A stretch of DNA of 64,000 bases from Salicibibacter cibarius (lineage in GTDB: Bacteria > Bacillota > Bacilli > Bacillales > Marinococcaceae). A program made the translations under genes and the position numbers. Below the pieces are notes generated by a model. That model saw only the letters and a program-made list of their open reading frames with translations, did no database searches and was not told the origin of the DNA. How positions within the stretch are numbered: position 1 is the first letter of the stretch; the number at the start of each line of letters is the position of its first letter. This document shows, piece after piece, positions 49,104 through 58,022 of this stretch. The DNA lies in NCBI RefSeq assembly GCF_016495725.1, contig NZ_CP054705.1, positions 496,001-560,000 on the forward strand. The letters are read 5' to 3'.

Positions 49104-50672
49104 CTAAGTATTCAAATCATTAGCTACAATCGCTACTTCCACTGCCAATCGCAATTGATGGTTTGCAGTGACATCCTGGCCAAAAAGCTCCTCGATTTTA
49201 TCTAATCGTTGATAGAGTGTTTGGCGTGCGATTTGTAGTCTTTGCGCTGATTGTTGTTTCGAACAATTAAGCTTTAGATAAATTTTTAATGTATAGAGGA
49301 GATTGCTATTTTTTCTCTCATCGTACTTGAGGATGGGGTGTAGGTAAGTGTGAATAAAATTTTCAAGTGAATGGTCATCTAATTTGAACAGCAATTGATA
49401 TATCCCCATGTCTTCGTAGAAATGAATTGTGGAGTCATCTTGAATGTTGACCATTCTCATTACGTCCTCAGTTTCTTGAAAAGCCAAATAAGCATTTAGA
49501 AGTTTTGTGTAAATTTGACTAACGAATATACACAATGGCAGCTCCAACGAATTTTCTTCTATTGAAGAGACCACCTTCGTCATACGTTTTTTTTCATGGT
49601 TGTCGAATTGTTTGTCCACAGAAAGCACAATGAAAGCATTATTCTGAGAAATAGTGATAAACGAATCCACTCCATGTTGTTGGAAAAGGTAGCGTATGCG
49701 TCGAATGGTTTGATACTGTAAGGTTTGTTTGTCTGTAGTCATTTCGTAAGGTCGTTTCATTTTAATCACACTCATGCGATACATTAATTCTTTGTTGGGA
49801 TAAATATTTAACTTAGCCCGAGCTTCTCTCTCGGAATCAACGTTTTGTGCGATTAAGTCGTGAATCCAGGAATTTTCATTTATTAGTCTCTTTTCTTCTG
49901 TATAAAAAACGCGGAGAAGGTTTTGGGCTAATGCGCCGGTTGCGCGATCGAGCGCGTGATAATCAAATGATTCCATTGGTTTGTCATTATTTATCAAAAT
50001 AAATCCCCAGTTTTGACCCATGGCATCAATTGGTTTGAGAAGGAAAGATTTCTGCCTTTTTTTGTCAAACCAAGTCCTAACTTTGTGGGCTTGTTCGACT
50101 TCCGATTGGATACGTCTCTGTTCTTGTTGATTTAAGCCTGGGATAAAAAGGGGATAATCATCAGTTGGTAAAAATATGATCTCTCTGCGGGTAACCAATT
50201 GCAGCTTTTTAAGTATCTTCAGATTTCCATTTGCACGGAGTGTCAGTTGATGAAACTCATTGGATAATCTGTCGAGTGCAGATAGTTGTTGGTGTTGGAA
50301 ATTAATAATGTCTGCATGAATATCTTGGGTTATATCTACAAATCGGACAATGGAAGTGAAAACGATAAGAGGGAAGTGATAAGTGTCTGCAAGTTCAATC
50401 ATACCTTTAGGGACTGTGGGGAAGCTCTCCCCCAATTCTATACATAAGCAAGCTACATCATTGGCAATCAATTTTTGAACATAGTCGACTCCCTGGTCTT
50501 TAAGTGCTACACCTGTACTTAAGATCATTTCACCTCCCCGAAGCAATGTTTCAAATTCTGTGACCTCTAGCACATGAACCCAGCGAACGTTGCGTTCGAG
50601 ATCTGCTTTTTTACTTACCACGTGGGCGCTCTGAAACATCGGTCGTTGCAAAATATCTTTGACGGTGAGCAT
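49104..50672 (-). CDS. PucR-family transcriptional regulator
   Basis: The 522-residue protein has a PucR N-terminal domain (T-V-K-D-I-L-Q-R-P; L-L-R-G-G-E-M-I-L-S-T-G; C-L-C-I-E-L-G) at about 1-125. A central GGDEF-like region follows, then a C-terminal helix-turn-helix (L-K-L-N-C-S-K-Q-Q-S-A-Q-R-L, Q-I-A-R-Q-T-L-Y-Q-R-L) near 460-500. PucR-type regulators activate nitrogen-compound catabolism. It is divergent from the semialdehyde dehydrogenase and aminotransferase genes, its likely targets. Confidence 0.85.
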   Translation of the reverse strand: MLTVKDILQRPMFQSAHVVSKKADLERNVRWVHVLEVTEFETLLRGGEMILSTGVALKDQGVDYVQKLIANDVACLCIELGESFPTVPKGMIELADTYHFPLIVFTSIVRFVDITQDIHADIINFQHQQLSALDRLSNEFHQLTLRANGNLKILKKLQLVTRREIIFLPTDDYPLFIPGLNQQEQRRIQSEVEQAHKVRTWFDKKRQKSFLLKPIDAMGQNWGFILINNDKPMESFDYHALDRATGALAQNLLRVFYTEEKRLINENSWIHDLIAQNVDSEREARAKLNIYPNKELMYRMSVIKMKRPYEMTTDKQTLQYQTIRRIRYLFQQHGVDSFITISQNNAFIVLSVDKQFDNHEKKRMTKVVSSIEENSLELPLCIFVSQIYTKLLNAYLAFQETEDVMRMVNIQDDSTIHFYEDMGIYQLLFKLDDHSLENFIHTYLHPILKYDERKNSNLLYTLKIYLKLNCSKQQSAQRLQIARQTLYQRLDKIEELFGQDVTANHQLRLAVEVAIVANDLNT

Positions 50673-50708
50673 AGGGTCTATCTTCTCCTTTATTGTACAT
50701 GATGTAAT

Positions 50709-50790
50709 TTGAAAGCGCTTATATTTAGACAGTTTGTTATCTTTTTGAATACAGTAAATTTGATATAGTGATTATAGTATATCGTATTCT
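50709..50790. promoter_or_regulatory. Divergent promoter region with a cre-like site
   Basis: TTGAAAGCGCTTATA (50709-50723) fits the cre consensus except for one fixed base. GATATA and TATATC (about 50762-50782) are inverted around 9-10 bases and could be a regulator site. Both lie between pucR-like and mmsA-like genes. Confidence 0.4.
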
Positions 50791-50872
50791 TTATATTTTG
50801 AGAAAGAGGGATTAACTAGAAAAAACCTCGGATAAGGTAACGGACTTTTCGATATTTATGGAGGTTGAACTC

Positions 50873-52321
50873 ATGGCACAGCAATTGAAAAATTATATCA
50901 ATGGTGAATGGAGAGAATCACGCAGCGATGGAGAAGATATCTTTAATCCCGCAGATGGAACGGTTATTGCACATACGCCTCATTCTACAGCCGAAGATGT
51001 CAACGATGCCGTCCAAGCTGCTCGCGATGCTTACCAATCGTGGCGAAAAACACCGGTCCCTAAACGAGCAAGGTTAATGTATACCTTTCATGAATTACTG
51101 CTCAACCATCATAAAGAATTAGCGGAGTTACTGACGAAAGAGAATGGAAAAACATATAAAGATGCGTATGGGGAAGTTTTACGCGGGATCGAGAATGTGG
51201 AATTTGCATCTGGTGCTCCTGATTTAATGAAAGGGGAAATTCTGCCGGATATTGCTGAAGGTATAGATTCAGGGATGTATCGGTATCCTGTTGGGGTTGT
51301 GGGAGGCATTACACCTTTTAATTTCCCGATGATGGTTCCTTGCTGGATGTTCCCACTCGCAATTGCTTGTGGAAATACTTTTGTATTGAAACCTTCTGAG
51401 CGTACACCTCTTCTCGCGCAACGATTGGCAGAGTTATTGGAGGAATCTGGAGTTCCGAAGGGGGTCTTTAATATTGTTCATGGTGCTAATGATGTGGTCA
51501 ATGGTCTATTGGAAAACGACGGGATTGATGCTATCTCTTTTGTAGGATCCGAACCAGTTGCCAGGCATGTGTACCAAACAGCTTCGCAATACGGGAAACG
51601 CGTGCAGGCCCTCGGTGGTGCGAAAAATCATGCGATTGTTTTGGACGATGCCAACCTTGATAAAACCGTGAGTGGCGTTATTAATGGAGCCTTTGGCAGT
51701 GCTGGACAACGGTGTATGGCGACGTCAGTTTGTGTGGTTCAGAATGATATCGCCGATGATTTTGTTGAAAAACTTAAGGATGCGTGCGATCGGCTTACGC
51801 TTGGCGATGGTCTCGATGAAAACGTGGATTTGGGACCCGTGATCAGAGAAAGTCATTTACAGAAGGTTCATCATTATATTGAGTTAGGAAAGCAACAAAA
51901 CGCGTCGTTAGTACGTGACGGACGTAAAGATGTGGAAGAGGACAATGATGGCTTTTATTTAGGAGCAACGATTTTTGATCATGTTACTACAGAAATGACC
52001 ATTTGGAAGGAAGAAATATTTGCACCTGTTCTTAGCGTTATTCGAGTGAAGGATCTCAGCGAAGCGATCAACTTAACGAATCAATCGGATTTTGGAAATG
52101 GTTCCGTTCTTTATACAGAAAGTGGCTCGGCTGTTCAGCAATACAGAGATGATATTGAGGTAGGAATGCTTGGTGTGAATGTAAATGTTCCAGCGCCCAT
52201 GGGTTTTTTCCCGTTTTCAGGTTGGAAGAGCTCGTTCTATGGGGACTTGCATACGAATGGCCGGGACGGCGTAGAATTTTATACACGGAAGAAAATGCTT
52301 ACCAGCCGTTGGTTTACCTAA
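50873..52321 (+). CDS. mmsA: CoA-acylating methylmalonate/malonate-semialdehyde dehydrogenase
   Basis: The 482-residue aldehyde dehydrogenase has the MMSDH traits [20 protein letters not shown] (no Glu general base) and the nucleophile in G-S-A-G-Q-R-C-M-A. These enzymes turn malonate or methylmalonate semialdehyde plus CoA into acetyl- or propionyl-CoA. Beside a class III aminotransferase this fits beta-alanine breakdown. GGAGG lies 8-9 bp before ATG 50873. Confidence 0.88.
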   Translation: MAQQLKNYINGEWRESRSDGEDIFNPADGTVIAHTPHSTAEDVNDAVQAARDAYQSWRKTPVPKRARLMYTFHELLLNHHKELAELLTKENGKTYKDAYGEVLRGIENVEFASGAPDLMKGEILPDIAEGIDSGMYRYPVGVVGGITPFNFPMMVPCWMFPLAIACGNTFVLKPSERTPLLAQRLAELLEESGVPKGVFNIVHGANDVVNGLLENDGIDAISFVGSEPVARHVYQTASQYGKRVQALGGAKNHAIVLDDANLDKTVSGVINGAFGSAGQRCMATSVCVVQNDIADDFVEKLKDACDRLTLGDGLDENVDLGPVIRESHLQKVHHYIELGKQQNASLVRDGRKDVEEDNDGFYLGATIFDHVTTEMTIWKEEIFAPVLSVIRVKDLSEAINLTNQSDFGNGSVLYTESGSAVQQYRDDIEVGMLGVNVNVPAPMGFFPFSGWKSSFYGDLHTNGRDGVEFYTRKKMLTSRWFT

Positions 52322-52348
52322 GCTATTAGCATCGAAAGGATGGGACTT

Positions 52349-53695
52349 ATGAAAACATCACAAGAAACTTTATATGAAAAAGACAGCCAGTACGTTTGGC
52401 ATCATCTTAAACCTCATCAAAAAGGGGAAAATCCATTGGTGATTGACAGTGCTTCCGGTGCCTGGATTACGGATATTGAAGGCAATGGTTATCTAGACGG
52501 GATGTCGGGTCTATGGTGTGTTAACGCGGGTTATGGGCGTACCGAGATGGTTGAAGCGGCTACGGAGCAACTTCATAAGATGCCTTTCCACCCCTTGTCC
52601 AACAGTCATGTGCCTGCGATTGAATTATCCGAAAAACTTAACCAGTGGTTGAAGGGCGATTATCGGATTTTCTTTTCAAACAGTGGTTCGGAAGCAAATG
52701 AAACCGCTTTTAAAATCGCAAGACAATATCACCATCAAAAGGGAGAGCCCGGGCGCTATAAATTTATTTCCCGCTATCGTGCTTATCATGGGAACACATT
52801 AGGGGCTCTTGCCGCCACAGGGCAAGCGCAGCGTAAGTATCGTTATGAGCCGCTTGCTCCCGGGTTTGTTCATGTCCATGCGCCTGATGAATACCGAGTG
52901 CCATCCGGTCAGTCATTCGAGGAATGGAGTCTGGAATGTGCCCGAATGATGGAAGAAACAGTCCAATGGGAACGGCCTGAAACCGTGGCGGGAGTAATCA
53001 TGGAACCAATTATTACAGGCGGAGGCGTTCTGATTCCCCATCCATCTTACGTTAAGAAAGTGGAAGAGATATGCAAAAAGTATGGGCTGCTTCTTATTAA
53101 TGATGAAGTGATTTGCGGGTTTGGGCGTACAGGTGAAAATTTCGGCTATCAAAATTATGGGATTGAACCGGACATCGTGACGATGGCTAAAGGCATTACG
53201 AGTGGTTATTTACCGTTAGCGGCAACTGCTGTAAAACAAGAACTCTATGAACCTTTTAAAGGAGAAGAGGAAAGTGACCATTTTCGGCAAGTGAATACGT
53301 TCGGGGGCAACCCGGCTGCTTGTAAATTGGCTGTGAAAAACCTAGAGATTATGGAAAGGGAGAATCTCGTCGAACGTTCAAAAAAATTGGGTGCACGGAT
53401 CAGGGAAGATATTCGACCATTGGAAGATCACCCAAATGTCGGAAACATTCGCCAGAAAGGCTTGCTCTTTGGCATTGAACTCGTGAAAGATAAGGAAACA
53501 AAAGAACCAGTTTCTGCAGAAACCATCGGAAACGTCATAGCCGAATGTAAATCCAGAGGATTGATTATTGGTAAAAACGCCGACACCGTTGCCGGTTATA
53601 GCAATACAGTAACACTGGCGCCTCCACTTAATATGACTGATGAAGATGCGGAGAGGATTGTAAGAACGTTGAAAGAGGTTTTCAGGGGTGAGTGA
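52349..53695 (+). CDS. Class III aminotransferase (beta-alanine:pyruvate type)
   Basis: The 448-residue PLP enzyme has D-G-M-S-G-L-W-C-V-N-A-G-Y-G-R, G-S-E-A-N-E-T-A-F-K and I-N-D-E-V-I-C-G-F-G-R-T-G, with the PLP lysine in M-A-K-G-I-T-S-G-Y. The G-L-W-C-V-N start is typical of omega-amino acid:pyruvate transaminases. It would give malonate semialdehyde for the upstream dehydrogenase and alanine as by-product; an alanine dehydrogenase gene follows but is broken. AAAGGATGG precedes ATG 52349. Confidence 0.85.
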   Translation: MKTSQETLYEKDSQYVWHHLKPHQKGENPLVIDSASGAWITDIEGNGYLDGMSGLWCVNAGYGRTEMVEAATEQLHKMPFHPLSNSHVPAIELSEKLNQWLKGDYRIFFSNSGSEANETAFKIARQYHHQKGEPGRYKFISRYRAYHGNTLGALAATGQAQRKYRYEPLAPGFVHVHAPDEYRVPSGQSFEEWSLECARMMEETVQWERPETVAGVIMEPIITGGGVLIPHPSYVKKVEEICKKYGLLLINDEVICGFGRTGENFGYQNYGIEPDIVTMAKGITSGYLPLAATAVKQELYEPFKGEEESDHFRQVNTFGGNPAACKLAVKNLEIMERENLVERSKKLGARIREDIRPLEDHPNVGNIRQKGLLFGIELVKDKETKEPVSAETIGNVIAECKSRGLIIGKNADTVAGYSNTVTLAPPLNMTDEDAERIVRTLKEVFRGE

Positions 53696-53699
53696 AAAG

Positions 53700-54302
53700 T
53701 CATATACAACCTATGAGAATCGAGTTGCAGCCACTCCGGCAGAGGTGTTACAACTATGAAATGCAGAAGCATGAAGTCACTGTTGAATCAGGTGCAGGGC
53801 ACTGAGTTTTACAGATGAAGAGTATGAAAAAGCCGGTGCTACTATATCAATGATTGCAAAAGATACATGGAATAGTGAGGTGGTCATGAAGGTAAAAGAG
53901 CCGTTGCCAGAGGAGTATAGGTTTTTTTACGATGGGTTAATCTTAGTTGCGTATTTACTTTTGGCAGCGAATAAGGAATTAACGAAAGCTTTAATCAATA
54001 AGAGAGTTATTGGAATTGCATATGAAACTATGCAATCAGAAGATGGAAGTCTTCCTTTGTTAACACCGATGAGTGAAGTGGCGGGTCGAAAGGTTTCACA
54101 AATAGGAGCTCAGTTCTTAGAAAAAATAAAAGGAGGACAAGGAATTCTCTTAAGCGGACTAACCTGGTGTTCAACGGGGCAAAGTGTGCATATTGGCGGA
54201 AAATGGTGGCTCTGGATGTGGTCTGTTCTGGTTTTCCCTTTTCAAACCATTAAGCTGGCAATGAAAACAATTCTATATATTGACACAGCCATAAAAAATT
54301 AA
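53700..54302 (+). pseudogene. ald: Alanine dehydrogenase, degraded and truncated
   Basis: Pieces of Ald in order are Y-E-N-R-V-A-A-T-P-A-E-V-L, H-E-V-T-V-E-S-G-A-G (another frame), S-F-T-D-E-E-Y-E-K-A-G-A, M-K-V-K-E-P-L-P-E-E-Y, I-A-Y-E-T-M-Q, L-P-L-L-T-P-M-S-E-V-A-G-R and G-A-Q-F-L-E-K-I-K-G-G-Q-G-I-L-L-S-G. There are stops at about 53757, a frameshift and loss of the whole NAD-binding second half. A normal Ald has about 370 residues; only about 170 are recognisable. It once recycled alanine to pyruvate for the aminotransferase. Confidence 0.82.
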
Positions 54303-54371
54303 TAAATCTGAAAATACATGCCTTTTTTGCCTTTCGGAAACCTAGACTTAGATTGAAAGGAAGTAATTTTA

Positions 54372-55451
54372 TTGAAAAACAGCTTTCGTGTTGCTGGTGC
54401 TATAGTAGGTACAATTATTGGAGCTGGGTATGCCTCAGGCCAGGAAGTTCTTCAGTTTTTTTCAAGTTCTGGATGGTTAGGAACTGTAGGAGCTATTATT
54501 ACTATTGGTCTTTATCCCTTAATTTGTTATTATGTCGTACTATTAGGACAAAAGAATCGTAGTTATTCGCATAAAAATGTTATATATCAGATTTGTGGAA
54601 AATATTTGGGCTTTGTAGTTGATATTTTATTGGCGTTTTTCTATTTTGGCCTTGGAGTAACAATGGTAGCAGGCAGTGGTGCACTTTTTGCACAACAATT
54701 TGAAATAAACCCTGTAATCGGGTATATGATTTTAACAACTTTTGTTATATTGACATTAATTCTCAATATCAGAACGATAGTGACAGTACTTAGCTGGATT
54801 ACTCCATATGCGTTCGTATTATTTGTCATCTTAGCGATCTATTCTATATCTATCAGTAGCCTTGAAACTTCTGAATTAGATAGCATCGCGATGAACCAGC
54901 TTTCTGCTTCCCCAAATTGGTTGTTAAGTGCCATTCTTCATGTATCGTTTAATATAGCTGTAGGTTTTGCAATGATGGTGGTTATAGGGGGAACAGAAAA
55001 AGATAAAAAAGCAACTAGAAGGGGAGCTATCATAGGGGGTATAATTCTTGGTCTTATAGCATTAATAGTTCATCTAGCTGTCTATTTAAATATTGATATG
55101 CTACAAGATGCAGAAATGCCAATGCTAATACTTGCTACAGATATAAGCCCAATAGTTGGACTTTTAATGGCTATAGCTCTACTAGGTATGATTTTTAGTT
55201 CAACCGTACCTTATTTATATACATTTACTGCTCGTTTTTTTCAAGCAGATACTCGGCGGTTTAATATAGCTGCTATTTTTGTTGGTATAACTGCTTTTTC
55301 ATTAGGTTTTGTAGGTTTTTCTGATCTAGTGAACACTGTTTATCCCCTAATGGGATATTTAGGTTTTGTTTTAATAGGAGCTTTGATTGTGCAATTATTT
55401 AGAAGCAGAAGACAAAAAATAAATACAGCAGGATCTAAGGAAGAAGTGTAA
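54372..55451 (+). CDS. ykvI: YkvI-family membrane transporter
   Basis: The 359-residue protein has about ten membrane helices and starts with G-A-I-V-G-T-I-I-G-A-G-Y-A-S-G-Q-E, the broken first helix of LeuT-fold amino acid carriers and characteristic of YkvI. The substrate is unknown; its place behind amino acid catabolic genes suggests beta-alanine or a similar zwitterion. The gene is clearly more AT-rich than its neighbours, which hints at separate origin. TTG start behind GAAAGGAAG. Confidence 0.8.
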   Translation: MKNSFRVAGAIVGTIIGAGYASGQEVLQFFSSSGWLGTVGAIITIGLYPLICYYVVLLGQKNRSYSHKNVIYQICGKYLGFVVDILLAFFYFGLGVTMVAGSGALFAQQFEINPVIGYMILTTFVILTLILNIRTIVTVLSWITPYAFVLFVILAIYSISISSLETSELDSIAMNQLSASPNWLLSAILHVSFNIAVGFAMMVVIGGTEKDKKATRRGAIIGGIILGLIALIVHLAVYLNIDMLQDAEMPMLILATDISPIVGLLMAIALLGMIFSSTVPYLYTFTARFFQADTRRFNIAAIFVGITAFSLGFVGFSDLVNTVYPLMGYLGFVLIGALIVQLFRSRRQKINTAGSKEEV

Positions 55452-55601
55452 AAACATTCTTAACTGAAAATAATTCATGATGCTGAGATACAAAGGACAA
55501 CAGGAAATTGAGGCTTATATAATTAAATGTTTATACATGCAAGTGCTAAATAATAGAAAGATTTCATTTAAATGGTATTAATATAGGGCGTTTCCAACCA
55601 T

Positions 55602-55895
55602 ATGAATAATTCATCTTTTAAGTATCTGAAAGCAGTATTTTATGGATGTTTTTCCCCGCTCGATGTATTTTTAGAGATATTCCAAAAGAAAGACATTGAA
55701 ATCACGGAAGAAGAAGTGCGAAAACATATGGGATACCAGAATTGGGATCGTAATCAAGCTATAAGCAAGTTGGAGCGGTTTGCTATGTTATGGAAAGAAA
55801 AATATGGTCAATATCCCAAAACGAAAGATGTAGACGAGCTTTATGCAGATTTTGAACCTGCATTACTATCCATATCATCCAAACCTAGCGTCTAA
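55602..55895 (+). pseudogene. phnX: Phosphonoacetaldehyde hydrolase fragment
   Basis: The 97-residue frame matches the start of PhnX (Y-G-C-F-S-P-L-D-V-F-L-E-I-F-Q-K-K-D-I-E-I-T) and a later region (Y-G-Q-Y-P-K-T-K-D-V-D-E-L-Y-A-D-F-E-P-A-L-L-S-I). The D-W-A-G-T-x-x-D nucleophile motif that belongs between K-A-V-F and Y-G-C-F is cleanly absent, as are a central segment and the C-terminal two thirds. It cannot be active. No phnW is adjacent. Confidence 0.7.
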
Positions 55896-56259
55896 TACCT
55901 GGCGCTTTAGGGAGTGCCAATTATTTGCCAAAAACGGGGGTTAAAATTAGCTCTACTGAGTATTTTAATAACGGGGATACATGTGGAAAATTTAAACGTC
56001 TCGATGAAATTATTTGACTCTCGTATCAGGTGTCAATGTGTTGCTAGAATATAATGCCATGGATGCGTGTGTCACTTTTAATGCATAGAACGTGTCGGTA
56101 CTTGGAATGAAACGGATCACGGCAACACTGTAAATAACTATAATATGTTTAGAGGAATTTACGTGATGGATATAAGAATGACACGTGGAAATTTCCTTTA
56201 AACTATTTTCAATATAACATTGCAAATTGAATCCATAATAGTATACAATTAAATTACAA

Positions 56260-56272
56260 AATATCGTATATT
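56260..56272 (+). promoter_or_regulatory. Candidate YhfZ operator in front of yhfZ
   Basis: AATATCGTATATT has inverted ends (AATAT/ATATT). A close copy, AATACTGTATATT, lies at 57248-57260 before yhfY. TTGCAA (56220) and TATACA (56242) may be the -35 and -10 boxes with a 16-bp spacer. Confidence 0.4.
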
Positions 56273-56287
56273 GAAAGGGGTTGACCA

Positions 56288-57220
56288 ATGAACGGGAGCT
56301 GGGCGAAGTTATATTCCAAGAATGGTTTAGCAGCAAAACAGATCGCTGGGAAATTGGTATACCTGGAAGTTGGGCAACGGATCCCAAGGGTGATTGATTT
56401 TGTCCATGAGTTTTCCATGGGGAGGGGGACGGTTCAGGATGCCCTGAAATTATTAGAGGAAATGAAAGCGGTTCATTTGGAGGCCAAAGGTCACTTAGGT
56501 ACGTTTATCCTGAAAATGGATACTCAAAAGTTACTTGAAATTGCGGGAATTGGCCCGTTAATTGGCGTAATGCCGCTTCCGTATTCGCGTAAATATGAAG
56601 GGTTGGCGACAGGTCTTGTTGAGGGTTTCGAGCACCAACATATTCGTGCAAATTTGGCTTATATGCGCGGGGCGGCGCAAAGAGTCGATGCGTTAAAGTC
56701 AGGCCGGTATGATTTCGTGTTACTATCAAGGATGGCAGCGGAACGGGCATTGGAAGAAAGGCAGGGGCTGGAAATCGTGTATAGTTTTGGCGAAGAGACC
56801 TATGTTTCCGGCCATGATATTTTTTTTCATGATCCCAATGTTCGCAAAATAGAATCGGGAATGCGGGTCGGGATTGATCGCACGTCACCGGATCAATTTT
56901 TATTAACGGAATATGAGTGTGAAGGCGTGGATGTGACGTTTACGGATGTCAATTATATGCAACTGTTTGAGATGTTGAAAAGCGGAGAGTTGGATGCGGC
57001 GGTTTGGAATAAAGATGAGGGGCGCGTCATGACTCAACTCAATCACGCCACGTTTCATTCCCAAAAAGCGAATGAACTGTCTAAAAAAGTAAGTGAGGCT
57101 GCGTTAATGATAGAAAAAGACCAAATCGAGACAAAACATCGCATCATGCAGCTGGGTTTGCAACAAACAACGGACATTCAGCGCAAAGTGGAACAAGGTT
57201 TCATGCATCCCCGTTATTAA
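56288..57220 (+). CDS. yhfZ: YhfZ-family transcriptional regulator
   Basis: The 310-residue protein has an N-terminal GntR-like winged helix (I-P-R-V-I-D-F-V-H-E-F-S-M-G-R-G-T-V-Q-D-A-L-K-L-L) at about 33-85 and a C-terminal ligand-binding region like a periplasmic-binding fold (I-G-V-M-P-L-P; Y-D-F-V-L-L-S-R; G-M-R-V-G-I-D). This two-part layout and the gene order identify YhfZ of the E. coli yhf cluster. It probably controls the following operon in response to a small ligand. GAAAGGGG precedes the ATG. Confidence 0.82.
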   Translation: MNGSWAKLYSKNGLAAKQIAGKLVYLEVGQRIPRVIDFVHEFSMGRGTVQDALKLLEEMKAVHLEAKGHLGTFILKMDTQKLLEIAGIGPLIGVMPLPYSRKYEGLATGLVEGFEHQHIRANLAYMRGAAQRVDALKSGRYDFVLLSRMAAERALEERQGLEIVYSFGEETYVSGHDIFFHDPNVRKIESGMRVGIDRTSPDQFLLTEYECEGVDVTFTDVNYMQLFEMLKSGELDAAVWNKDEGRVMTQLNHATFHSQKANELSKKVSEAALMIEKDQIETKHRIMQLGLQQTTDIQRKVEQGFMHPRY

Positions 57221-57247
57221 AGGTTTATTTTTATTATTAAAGTACTG

Positions 57248-57260
57248 AATACTGTATATT
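57248..57260 (+). promoter_or_regulatory. Second copy of the yhf operator-like motif
   Basis: AATACTGTATATT lies 11 bp before the yhfY start, next to its GGAGG. Its likeness to 56260-56272 suggests a shared regulator site. Confidence 0.35.
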
Positions 57261-57271
57261 GGAGGTTCATT

Positions 57272-57628
57272 ATGGTACATGTTCACGAACGTTTAAGGAT
57301 TCTTTTGGAAGGAGATGTGATTACAAAAGAAGCTTCTGAGATTGCTGCTGAAGCTGTCGACAGGTTAGGAATCCATGCGCCGCAGCCGCAGATCGATATG
57401 CTTGTCACTCACCTTGCCACCGCTTTAACCCGTATGGAGCGGGGGGAGGCGTTGGAAGCGCCACCGGAAGAGATGTTCAAGGAAGTAGAGCATTCATCGC
57501 ATATAAAAGATGCAAATGAAGAGATTAGCTGGGTAGAAGGGCGTTTCGGTCAATCCTTGCCGGAGGAAGAGCAAAAGTTTTTGAAGATCCATTATGTCTC
57601 TATTTTTCAAGAAATGGGAGGAGAATGA
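57272..57628 (+). CDS. yhfY: YhfY, PRD-domain protein
   Basis: The 118-residue protein is one PTS regulation domain (helical bundle) with conserved histidines in M-L-V-T-H-L-A-T-A-L (near 46) and L-K-I-H-Y-V-S-I-F (near 109). It has no DNA-binding or PTS enzyme part. In E. coli YhfY holds the same place. It may sense PTS phosphorylation and tune the operon or an enzyme; this is inference. TTGGAGG precedes the ATG. Confidence 0.8.
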   Translation: MVHVHERLRILLEGDVITKEASEIAAEAVDRLGIHAPQPQIDMLVTHLATALTRMERGEALEAPPEEMFKEVEHSSHIKDANEEISWVEGRFGQSLPEEEQKFLKIHYVSIFQEMGGE

Positions 57629-57631
57629 GTT

Positions 57632-57988
57632 ATGAAGGTAGTGATTGGCGGTCAAGTTGATAAGAAAGAAGTAGAAGCGTTAGTGAAAGAACATGGGGAG
57701 GGCGTGACCACATCCGTTAAATCCGATGTAGAAGCAGCTATGGCGATTAAATCCGGGCAAGCGGATATTTATGTAGGCGCTTGTGCGACCGGTGGCGGTG
57801 GAGCATTGGCGATGGCCACGGCGATTCTCGGAAAAGATCAATGTGAAACAGTATCGATGCCGGGGCGAAAACCGGATGAGTCCAAAATTAAGCAAGCGGT
57901 GGCACAAGGCAAGAAAGCGTACGGATTTACAGCGGACCATAAGCGAGAAGCCATCTCTCTCATTATGAACGCTCTTTTGAACAATTAG
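57632..57988 (+). CDS. yhfU: YhfU, DUF2620 protein
   Basis: The 118-residue protein has K-V-V-I-G-G-Q-V at the start and a glycine-rich Y-V-G-A-C-A-T-G-G-G-G-A-L-A-M-A segment near 52-67, as in DUF2620. It resembles the nucleotide- or sugar phosphate-binding small subunits that pair with membrane proteins, and yhfT follows. The function is unknown. It lies 3 bp after yhfY. Confidence 0.8.
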   Translation: MKVVIGGQVDKKEVEALVKEHGEGVTTSVKSDVEAAMAIKSGQADIYVGACATGGGGALAMATAILGKDQCETVSMPGRKPDESKIKQAVAQGKKAYGFTADHKREAISLIMNALLNN

Positions 57989-58022
57989 TTCCACCATTAA
58001 ATGGGAGAAAGGATGAAACCTG

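Noticed and set aside
49021-50857. Aconitase and the PucR locus as one operon
   Set aside because: A perfect terminator follows aconitase and the next gene is on the other strand.
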